This document shows positions 44,734-55,143 of a DNA stretch of 64,000 nucleotides, one piece after another. Position 1 is the first letter of the stretch, and the number at the start of each line of letters is the position of its first letter. The stretch spans positions 35,653,105 through 35,717,104 of the forward strand of contig JAOANR010000005.1 in the NCBI GenBank assembly GCA_030278955.1, read 5' to 3'. The stretch is from Hygrophila difformis (taxonomy: Eukaryota; Streptophyta; Magnoliopsida; Lamiales; Acanthaceae). The notes under the pieces were generated by a model. It was given only the letters and a program-made list of their open reading frames with translations. It did not search any database and was not told the DNA's origin. Position numbers and translations under genes: made by a program.

Positions 44734-45270
44734 AATGGTGATCGGAATGGATGGGGAGGATGGTGCAGCGACAGTGGCGACTACACGAGGGCGGCGAGAG
44801 GCTGGTGTTGGGCGGCGACTGGAGAAGGCGGTGCGAAGGGTGGTCGGCGAGACAGATCTGGGACGGCGGCGATGGGGCGCTGTAGTGGTGGTGGTGGATT
44901 TGTTGAGGTGGCTATGGCGGATTTTTGTGGTGGTGGCCGGAGATATGGAGGGAGAAGGGATGGTGGTGGTCGGAGCTCGAAATGGAGGCTGTGGTTGGTT
45001 GTGGGTGTTGGTGTGGTTGGCGAACGGATGAGGTGGAAATGGGGTTGCAGGCGGCGATGGGAAGGGGCTGCCAGATCAGAGACATGGACGGAGGGGCCTG
45101 AGCGGAGCCGCGGTGGAGGAGATGGCCGGAGTTAGGTTTCTAGAGGCGGCGGCTGAGGATTTTGGGGTTTTGGTGGCTGTCGGAAATGGGACGGAGGTCG
45201 CCGGAGGCGGCGGCCGGCGGCAGGGTGGCGGCGGGAAATAGGGTTAGGGTTAGGGTGGAGTTGGACAATT
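44734..45270 (+). other. GC-rich island after the pyrimidine tract, possible captured gene start
   Basis: G-rich (GGCGGCG, GGTGGTGG) stretch with an ATG at 44735 and an open frame to 45031 (VIGMDGEDGAATVATTRGRREAG...). The C/T-rich leader followed by ATG and GC-rich sequence resembles a plant 5' UTR and first exon on the plus strand, opposite to the element. No domain recognised. Confidence 0.35.
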
Positions 45271-47271
45271 GGGCTAGGGGAATTGGGCTTGGTGGTTTGG
45301 GCTTGGAAATATTGGGTTTTGGACTGAATTTTGGACTGGACTCACATTGGATTATTGGACTGGACCAAATTACCTGTAATTAATTTAAATTAACAGTAAT
45401 TAGTGGACCATTTAATTTTTAATTATAAGATGAGATAGAATTAATAATGATAAGAGAAGACCAAACATAAAAAATAAATATAAATAATAATATATACATC
45501 AAATTATCAAAACATAAGATAGAATAAATAAGGATATTTGTTCCACTTGATCATTTGGTTTGTGTTCCATTTAATGAACCCGCGTTCCACCGAATAGACA
45601 ACAACGAACCAAAATTAATCAAGTAGAGGATTTATAATATTTTTATCATGTTTTTGGATTTTTTAATATGAATTTAATGAAAATAACAATATTTTTGTGT
45701 TTTTCAATACCAGCTTATTATTTATACACACTTGCATATATCTGTCAAATTCAACTGCTTTCTTATTAAAATAAGACAGGAATGCGATCAAATGTCCGTA
45801 TTAGACACGGAAATAGATTGAAAATAATGGTCAATTTTGGCCATTATTAACATCCTCACATTTAATACTGATCGTCCCCGAGCAGTCAGAGTCAGTGCTC
45901 CTAAGAGCATGGACGCTGCATATTCAATCTATTTTCGTGGCTTCAAAAATTTCATTCTTTTTAAATTGGGATAAGACAATCAAAAACTACAAGTATTAAA
46001 TTTTCTTGATTGCAGTGTTTAATGAAATGATACTTCTCACTTAATCAGGCCTACAAATCAGTCATTATTGATAATTCTCCATGAACATTATGTTTAGAAA
46101 AATTCATTGATTTAATTCTAGAATTAAAGTATGACATGAACATAAATAAAAGCAGAGCCTCACATATAGTAGAAACGGAAATTTCACTCACTCTCAAAAA
46201 GGGGTTTTATCAATGAGCGCTCATAATCAAATTTAATTAAATTGTCCCATATGCTTGCAATTGGACCAACTCGCCACCGGCTCATTTCTTTAAATCGAGA
46301 TCATGAGGTCTTATTAAGGGTTATAACGGGGCATACGGTTGTAACATTTGGTAGGGAAGGGAATTATTGGGCTAAGAAGTGGCAAGAATTAATTCTATCT
46401 TAACTTAGCATATTTTTATTTAAAAATTTATGATTATCAATATTTTTCTTTATCTTGCTTTTCTTTTCATATTGCATGACATTAGACTATGTCTAATTTG
46501 CGTTGTCATTTGCAATTCATTTGTGTTGAATGAAACTCAACATTTTTTTTTCTTCTTCTTCTTCTTTTTTTTTGATCGGATTTTTGAATACCGATTGAAA
46601 TTTTTGTTGATGATCAAAAATTGTAATGCCTTGATAAAATTCATTCTTGCCCACTTGGGTTTTAATTTTTTTTTTGGTCTTTTTAGAAGGCTTGGAAAAA
46701 TATAGAGGGCTTCAAAGAAAAATTAGGCTTAAGGCTCAAATTGGTTAATCCTAAAGGGAAAATATTTTTGGGTTTGGATTTCAAAAGAAGGCCAAAATTT
46801 TGGTTTTCTTATACTCGATTTTTGGAATATGGCATGGTCTTGAATCGGTCCCAATCGCAAGTTCTAGTTTCCTTTAATCAAAATGATTTTCACACATCAA
46901 AGAAAAGAATGAGTAAAAATGACTCATGGCTCAAATCTCACATGGAATGGTTCATTCATGTCATACAATATTCTTAAATATAATCTTTGAAAATTTCTTA
47001 CACTCTATTCAATTAAATTCTCAACATGAGGACTCATTACCCAACAAGATGATTATATCATTAAATTTTTATAGCTCAAAACCTCAAAAATTCATATCAT
47101 GCATGTCTTCAATTATATTATCCCAATTTAAAAGTTTGAAAATTTAATCATAAACCAAAATCGAATATGTGAATTCTTAGACAGAGTTATGCATGCTTTA
47201 CACTGGTTATAAATATATAAAAAATAATAAAAATAACACACATTTTCTTTTCTTTTTTAAAGTGAAGAATC
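45271..47271. other. LARD U3 end and inner non-coding region
   Basis: No credible gene. T-rich runs at 46540-46575 and 46665-46680. Short ORFs (46430-46705, 46741-46977, 46926-47147) show no domains. The inferred LTR/interior junction is at 45852. Confidence 0.45.
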
Positions 47272-47275
47272 AACA

Positions 47276-48425
47276 TCCTCACATTTTGAGCTTTGCTCGA
47301 AATGTGAGTAATTCAATTCCTACTTAAACAAATTATCAAGATCAAAATAAAACAAGAGAGGAGGGAGGGAGGGGGAAAATATTAACATAAAAGATAGAAA
47401 AATAATTCCGATAGCTTTTTTCGTCAAACCATTAAGTGTTCGACGATTTTGGCTATGTGTGATCGCTTGGTTCGTCGAACAAGGCGATTGTTCGATGCCC
47501 AATACTTAAGAAAAATTCTGATTTTCATCAAAATTGTTCAATCACATTTTTGAATTTTATAAAATTTAATCTACCATATTTACTTGCATAAATTAGGTCG
47601 GATTAATTCTGTTCTTATAAAAGTTATTCCGGATTTTAAATTGCTTTAAATTCCAAGAATACTTTCAAGTAATCACAGAATCGATCCAACCGGGAACCTG
47701 TTTTGGAGCTTTAATTTTCTTTTTGGTGATTCCACAAATTCCTGCAGAGCAAACACAGAAGAAGTTATCGGGTTTTCTCAAAAATATCAACATCCTCACA
47801 TTTAGAGTCTTAGTACTCTAAATGTGAGTTAATTGATTAATACCCGAATTATTTAATATAATATGTACAGGATGTTTATATATATAAATATATATATGTA
47901 TATATAATTTTGACTTGCAGAAATTTAAGTTGGATTAATTCCGTGCTTGCGAAAATTATTCCGGATTTTAAATTTCTTTGAATTCCGGATATAATCTTCG
48001 GTCAATTACAGAACTAATCCAACCGGGAACCTGTTTAGATGCTCAGTCGGAACAGAGGCGACGAAAAGTGAGATAGTGGTTGTGGCTTGTCCGATGGTGG
48101 TGAGCAAATGGCAGTCCGGATGTGGTGGAGATGACAAACACGTGAGTCTCACGTGTTTTGCAATTTACAATTGCGAATTAGTGTAGCTCCACTGCTACAC
48201 TTCTCCATTTTTCTTTGATTTTTCGTTTAATTAACCTAGATTTTGCATTTGGGAAAGTGTAATTAAACGAAAAATCAAAGTAGTGTAGCCCCAATGCTTC
48301 ACTTCCACATTTAACTCCTTACACCAATTTTTGTGGCTCCATAATTTCTGCAAGACAAAATACCCAATTGGTTAGGTTTTCCCCTCAAATCAACATCCTC
48401 ACATGTAGAGTCTTAGTACTCTAAA
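47276..48425 (-). repeat. Repeated hairpin module in LARD leader
   Basis: CAACATCCTCACATTT starts three stem-loops: 47278-47308 (CTCACATTTTGAGC/GCTCGAAATGTGAG, one G-U type pair), 47793-47826 (CTCACATTTAGAGT/ACTCTAAATGTGAG, perfect 14 bp) and 48396-48430 (ACATGTAGAGT/ACTCTAAATGT, one mismatch). Two are preceded by ATCCAACCGGGAACCTGTTT and TTATTCCGGATTTTAAATT blocks (47620-47705, 47965-48031). The AACATCCTCACATTTA element without the stem is at 45849. Confidence 0.7.
48213..48280. other. 21-bp perfect inverted repeat in LARD leader
   Basis: Arm CTTTGATTTTTCGTTTAATT(A) at 48213-48233 and its exact complement at 48260-48280, with a 26-nt loop. TAGTGTAGC(T/C)CCA occurs as a direct repeat on both outer sides (48180, 48281). 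Confidence 0.85.
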
Positions 48426-48538
48426 TGTTTAATTGATTTGAGGGTACTTCTCTGTTCTGAAATAAATACACTAAACTAACACTAAACTAATTATGAGTAA
48501 TCAGGAGTGTAATTCTCTTAATAAACGACGCTGCATCC

Positions 48539-48556
48539 TCCCCGGCAACGGCGCCA
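48539..48556 (-). other. LARD primer binding site, tRNA-Asp
   Basis: Minus strand TGGCGCCGTTGCCGGGGA is an 18-nt complement to the 3' end of plant tRNA-Asp(GUC) including CCA. It abuts the 5' LTR at 48557 without spacer. Confidence 0.9.
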
Positions 48557-51500
48557 TGAAACTTTTGACAAGTTTCACCAACACGAGCGTATTTTTATAA
48601 GAAAAATATGAGGATTGAATTTATTAAAAAGAAAGAGTTATGATTCACGGGAAAGGGGTTTAAGGATATATTCCACTTTTTTATTACTCAGGTGGGGTGC
48701 TTTAATTTCAAATGGTGCTGCAGTCCTCTCAGGTCATGAAACTTTTGACAAGTCTCATGGTACAACCGGGATAGATTGACCTTCAGCCTGTCACACTGAG
48801 GGTCCCCGGCATATGTGCCATGATACTTCTCATGATTTCATGTCATGAGATTACCTACCATGAAACTTTCGGCAGATTCCCACTACATGAGTATTTTCTG
48901 AAAAATCACATTTTTTATTTACTCGTGTTAAGAAACTGTGCCCCCGAAAGCGCACGGAGTCAAAAATTGCAGTATTTATAGTAAGTACCGGATCGTTCAC
49001 TGGAGGATGTGCGATGGAAGCAGGGCCCACGCCGTTTACTAAGATTTTCCACTCGGTTACTCGATTCAAGTTTGTGATAGACTATCAACTACTTGACAGA
49101 ATTTAAACTAAGCTACGAAAGCAATTAAAATAAAGCAGATAAAATTATTCTAGAAAGCGAATTAAATTTAATCTAAGAAAGCAATAAAATTATTCTAGGA
49201 AAGCGATTAAGATTATTCTAAGAAAGCAGATTTAAAATGAGACAGAAGGGACAGGGAGAAAAGAATAAAGATTGGACAAGATTCAGATGAAACACAGTTA
49301 AACTTCCATTTTAATACACAGATCTTTGTTTGGGATAACCCTTCAGTTAGCTAATTCTCATGTTCTCTGTACCATGTTCCCTTTAACAGACAGGTACTTA
49401 CAGTAAGAGTTTACATGCTCTTAAGAAAATATAATCTAAGATACCACAGACTCATAACTCCCTTCACAGGCCTTGCAAAGTTATATTATTTATCTGTGGT
49501 GGACAAGCAACACCTAACAAATCATTTATTGAAGTGTCAAGTACCGTTATCATTCCCCCATGTCACACCCAAAGATTCTAATCAAGCCCTGAACTATCCC
49601 TTAACTATCAGTCCTAGTAGCAGTTACACAACTCTCAATACAACCGAGTGACCTCTAACGAAAGCATTTAAAAGAAAGCGATAAAGAAAGCATTTAAAAT
49701 CCTATCACTCGGAGGTTTTTGAAAGTCTGACCCTGGTAGTAAATGAAAGCCCCCAGTCAGAATGACCGGATGTGGATCAAGAATTCCCTATTCTCGGTGA
49801 ACCGCTCGCAGTGTTCACTTCCCGTCGGGTGGTTATGAGATACAAACTAATGAAACGAACTAATAAATTAGTTCGTTCCGGATGCACTCACTCAGGACTC
49901 AAAAATAGGCTTTGGCAGAAGAGGATAGCAGTTGGAAGAATACTCAACCCTACCTTAGAAAATAACCAAGGCCCGAATGTTGTTCCTCTAGTATTATCTA
50001 TCACACCTTATCAGGATCCAAGTGGAATCTGACCCAATGCAATATTTAATATAAGATTTCCAACAAACAGCAATTTTGGAAAATAAATAGATCTTTGAAA
50101 ATCATTCCCTAAACAGGTACTAGACTGTAATACCATAGAAATTGCCCGATATATATATATATGAATATATATTTTTGATTAATTCACTAAGTAGATTTTT
50201 AATCAAATCTATATATATATTTATATGTTCAAATATGTGCTTAAAGATTAGTATATTATTTTCTACAAAACATACTTTGAAAAATTATATATATTTGTCT
50301 TTTCAAATAAATATATGGATTTCAATATCAAGTGTAATAAGTATATGGTTCATAGAATATTTTAAATCCATATACAAGTTTATATACACATATATACCTC
50401 GTCTTGAAATAATCTTTCCAAACATGTACACATGTATATACATGTATATATTTACATGTTTAAATTATAATGAGAATTATCTATTTTCTATATATCCTTG
50501 ATTAATCATTCTACCCATATATTTTTTATTATGGGATTATTCTAGAATGCCATAATATAATTGGGAATAATTTGACTATGGTTTGAAATTGTAGGGTGGA
50601 ATATTAATCATATCTTGTCATTTTCAAATAAAGAATATATTCCTTTTTGAAACTATGTATGACTTATAAGATCACAAAAATTCTCACATTATGATTTTTT
50701 TTAAGATAAGAATCTTAATATATATATATAAAAAAAAATTTTAAAAAAAAAAAAAAAAGTTACTGTAGCATGCTACTGTAGCACGCTACTGTAGCATGCT
50801 ACTGTAGCAGTCGGGCATTATGCATTTTTGGTGACTTTTTGCCATTTTTTGGGTCCCAAAGGTGGGAATCTTGATCTATTACGGGGGAGGCATATTTTGG
50901 ATGATTATTAGATGTCCCTAACACCCCCATTTCAGTCTTCAACACTCAATAATTCATCCCAAAACTCTCCCAAACTCTCCCAAAGCCAAAACACTCTTCC
51001 GGCGACTTTCCGGCAACTTTCGGCAATCAAATCCAACCAAGGTAGTGTGTAGATCAAGGATTTGCAGGCATTGGATTGTTGGTAAGGTGTAAATCAAGTT
51101 TCCTTATTGCTTTAAGATCATAATCAACCTTCTAACTTACGGATCTTTACTTGCAAAACACGTTCGTAGCCAAAGGAGAAGAAGAACGTGTTGCGTAGAT
51201 CCGTTCGTGGCGATTTTGGACAAATCGATCAACTCTAGAACGTTCAAGAACTCACTCACTGTAAGTTAATACCTTCCATATCAATATGGGTGGTTTAAAA
51301 ACATCCGAAACATTGGATCTTAAACCAAACGTTGAAATCAAACCTAAAAACCCCAATCTACGTATTTTCTGAAATCCGAGCAAAACTCTTACTTCGAGCG
51401 TTCAAACCTGAAAACTCAAAACTAAGATTTTGATCCTAAGATCTTAAGCTATATTGTGTAAAAATTTCAGAAATTTTCATCAAGTTTTGATACCCCAAAT

Positions 51501-52339
51501 CAAGTCGGACATATTCTGCGTTTTTAAGAATTTTCAAAAGTTGACAGATTTCATAACCGAACTTGATGAGCTTATTTCTATCATTTCTAGTCCGAACCAA
51601 TCTTCATGATCTAAACAAAAGTTGTAGATCTATGATTCTTGAATACCTCTGTAAAATTTCATGCATTTTCATTAAGATTTGCTACCCCAAACCGCGTCGA
51701 ACATATTCTGTGGTGCATGAACCTTTCGAAAACTGAGACAGATTTTAAGACCGAACTTAGTAGATTAATCTGACTTAATCCGTGATGAATTTGCATAATT
51801 TGCCTCTAATAAAACTTGTTTATTTTGGTGTCTTTTAAGTGCCTGTAAATTTTCAGAATTTTTGGAGTTCATTTGATATGTTAAAAAGTCAAATCTTTGA
51901 GAAGTGTCAAACCTGAATCCTGACAGCATACTATTTGTGTAGAAAACTTGATTTTTGACATGCTTCCCATCATTTTTCCGAAAGACTCAAAACATGAAAG
52001 TTGTTCATTGGGATGTTTTTGAGCTACTGTGAAAATTTCAAATCAATCGCCTATGAAATGGATTTTTAAACTGAAAAGGCGTAAACTGTGACATCGATCG
52101 GTTTTAAACTTGTGAGATTTGAAATTTCTAAACAACGATCGAAATCTAGTGATACGATAAAGCTGTATTTTTGGAAATCTTGTTACACTAAAGTTGAAAC
52201 GATATCGGTTACATTGGTTATATAAAATTAGGGGGAGATTGCTCTGCAGGGTGCCCTCCTAATTATTCATTTTGTGCCAAAACGGCAATGATGATTACGC
52301 GCGAAAGATTGCCAAAACGGCATCTTATATTTTTGGGCC

Positions 52340-52720
52340 TATCCTCTCGGGTGTATCCGTATGGGTTACTCGAGGCTTGACGGAGCGGTACTGGATATGG
52401 CGTATTTGGTCACAAGAGACCAACGGCCTACCCTCTCGAGTGTATCCGTATGGGTTACTCGAGGCTCGACGGAGTGGTACTGGGTATGGCGAATCGGCTG
52501 CGGCCGCCGGAATACCGGCTAAATGAGATGATACTTATGAAATTGGCTGAGGCCGCCGGAGCACCGGCTAAATGATATTATTGATATTGGCTGCGGCCGC
52601 CGGATCACCGGCTAAATGATATATATTGTTGAGATGATGGCGTAACGGGAAATATATATTAAAAAGCTCAGATTTTATGAAATTGGCTGCGGCCGCCGGA
52701 TTGCCGGCTAAATTAAATAT
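52340..52720 (+). repeat. Repeat units of the solo LTR
   Basis: Two copies of CTCTCG(G/A)GTGTATCCGTAT..CTCGAGGC..GACGGAG, then about four GGCTG(C/A)GGCCGCCGG units. The small ORF 52272-52526 reads through them and is not a gene. Confidence 0.7.
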
Positions 52721-52981
52721 TGTTGAGATGGTGGCGTATCGGGGTGAATTTTTAAAAGCTCAAATTTTTATTTACTTACTTACGGCGTTTTTCATGTTTT
52801 TAAATCATGTCTTAAATAATTGCCCATGCTTAAGTTTTAAATTATGAAATTAAATGTGTCTTTAAAGTATGCAATTATATTCGCATTTTTTTTAAATAAA
52901 AATGTTTTTATGCATGGCAAAAAGTTTTATCTTAATTATTAAAAATCTAACCCCTTTATTGCTATGTAAGGATTGACTTAC

Positions 52982-53001
52982 TCAGTATTTTATAATACTG
53001 A
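52982..53001 (+). other. LTR stem-loop (solo LTR version)
   Basis: Perfect 8-bp arms TCAGTATT/AATACTGA with loop TTAT, preceded by ACTTAC and followed by TAAAAACC, a T-rich tract and TGTTACAG. Confidence 0.65.
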
Positions 53002-54573
53002 TAAAAACCGTTGTTCATTTTTTTTCTGTTACAGAGTACGGAGCATGATCACTCATTGGGGGATCATTTTGGATACTTAATTATTTATTTTACGTGACTT
53101 GCATGAACGGGTCTGTTTAACCCGTGGTTTGGCCATGTCGGCCCTATATTTTAAATTCCGTTGCATACACTTTAATTCCGCTGCGTACTTTATATTCTCG
53201 CTGCAACTCTGATGTAGTATTTTTAATTTATTTATGAATGGGCTGTTTGAATATTTTAAATTCTGAAAAACCATAGCCTTGCATCTCTTTAGTGAGCTCG
53301 GAGAAACCGTGTCTTGCTAGGGAGGTGTGGCGGTGGCATCCCGGCCTGGGTTACCAAAACCGGGGTGTTGCATAGACTCTCAATTAAAACACAGATCCTT
53401 TCAGTCTAGGTGAGACCTAATCGCTGACTCTGCTTCTAATTTCCCAAAATCAACCCCCAGTCGGATATGAATTAGTCATAAATGTGGAATTTATCCCTTA
53501 CTTAGATCCGGATTTTATAAAGGAGTTTTTGTTGGAAATTTATTGTGAGATATCTGCTTTAAATCAAGACTTCTATGTCCAAGGGAAGGATCCCAAAATA
53601 ATATTGACCACAATATCTACATAATAATATCATGCATAAATTTATAAAGAAGTGTAAAATTAAATAACCCAAAATATGAGGCGGGTTTAGACAGAAGTTG
53701 GTACACAGAGATGAAATAGCCGGAGGTGAGAAGAATTTATTTGGCTAAAAAGAGTGCCAGAAATAACTGGGGTGATCTGGACTGCAAACATCTGCTATCC
53801 AGTTCCCAATTATTCCAGATGGAATGATTTTTAGACAGAAAGGAATTCCAAGTGACGGTGACCACCGTCATTCAGCTCCCTTTTTGTCTGTGAATGGAAG
53901 AAAAACCCACATACTTTCTTGCTGTAATAATTCTCAAATAATGTTGGTCGACATCATTTAATAATACTACAACTTGACTTCAGGTTTGAGATTAAGATAA
54001 AGAAAATAAAACTGTATCCGGATAGGGGTCAGCTGAGCAGCTATTATAATCCCGGATGGACTAACCGCCAAGGCTTCCACCAACCACTATTCGGACCATG
54101 CAAAATAACATCTAAGAATTAATATACAGACCACGAGCTAGTTATCCGTGTGGGAATACCCGCCAACATTAATCTGATATGTTCCTTATTAGCTGTTTCA
54201 CACAACACGGAAAGACAAAATAAATAAAAGAAAAATATTTTTGGGTCATCTTGCATGAGAGACATTGGTTTCTCATGCAAGGGTATGGAATTAAATCCAT
54301 AATTACTCGTTATGGTCTAAATAATCACTCATTCCATAATTAATTAATTAATTACAGTCCGGATTATATACTTAGATCATTAGAGTTTAATTATTTGTAG
54401 AAGAATCTTTTAATGGGAAATTGAACAAAGTTCTTTATATTAAATTAATCATGGGTTGAGATCATTGGATTTCAACCTCAAAATATTAATATAAAGGTTC
54501 AATTAATTAATGGAGTGAGATGAAGAATAAAAATTTGGCAAAAAGGTGCCACTTTGTCGCGATGCAGAGTTTG

Positions 54574-55087
54574 TGTCGCGGAGCTACGCTCCGCGACAAA
54601 GGTTTCGCGATAAAGGGGTGGGAAATAAGAGAAATTAATATTTTGAAAATTAGAGTTTTTTTTGTCGCTAAGCAAAAATTTTGTCGCGGAACATGGTTCC
54701 GCGACAAAGGGGGTATAGCGACAAAGGGTTGAAAATTGGTAAGGACATAATTCCTGGTCGCGGAACAAGGATTTTGTCGCGGTACGTGGTTCCGCGACAA
54801 GGGTTCCGCGACAGAGTCCTCCCAGAATAAAATTACAAGTATTTGGGTCCTTGGTCGCTAATCAAGGTTTTTGTCGCGGAACGTTGTTCCGCGACAAGAT
54901 TGCTTCGCGACCAAGGGTTTCAAAAATAATGGCAAGGCATAATTTTCTGTCTCGGAATAAGATTTTGTCGCGGAACGTGGTTCCGCGACAAGGGTGCTCC
55001 GCGACAAAAGCCATGCAGACAAAATGCAAGAATTTGGTCCTTTGTCGCTAAACATGGGTTTTGTCGCGGAACGTGGTTCCGCGACAA
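54574..55087 (-). repeat. GTG/TAC-loop hairpin cluster in the 5' LTR copy
   Basis: Includes TGTCGCGGAGC-TAC-GCTCCGCGACA at 54574-54598, split in the other LTR by the solo LTR. Also a perfect TTGTCGCGGAAC-ATG hairpin at 54681-54707 and further copies to 55087. Confidence 0.85.
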
Positions 55088-55143
55088 GATTGTATGGCGA
55101 CAAAGGGTTTTTAGAATTTTTATAAAATTTTTGGCAGCATAAC

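Larger units (their letters stand above)
37498..45852 (-). repeat. LARD 3' LTR, interrupted by a solo LTR
   Basis: Left edge is clear. The right edge is inferred: at 45852 ...TTAACA meets TCCTCACATTTA, which on the minus strand reads AAATGTGAGGA|TGTTAATAATGG, a purine-rich tract then TG. Homology with the other copy is proven only to about 44612, where the window ends in the right LTR. Without the insertion the LTR would be about 6 kb. ORFs at 37792-38010, 38356-38592 and 38713-38973 recur in the right LTR and are not recognised proteins. Confidence 0.6.
50126..53372 (+). mobile_element. Solo LTR related to E3
   Basis: 3247 bp, TGTAATACCATAG...GGGTGTTGCA, with target duplication TAGAC at 50121-50125 and 53373-53377. 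Shares with E3 the TACTGTAGCA repeats (50760-50812), the ACCTGAATCCTGACAGCATA region, GCGGCCGCCGG repeats, the stem-loop and the AGTGAGCTCGGAGAAACCGT end. It lacks the B-box array, and instead has two copies of a 90-bp unit (GTATCCGTATGGGTTACTCG) at about 52340-52490. Confidence 0.93.

Noticed and set aside
37498..55143. Segmental tandem duplication of an 11-kb unit
   Set aside because: The copies are separated by a tRNA-Asp primer site exactly at the inner edge of the right copy, and start with TG, as LTRs do.
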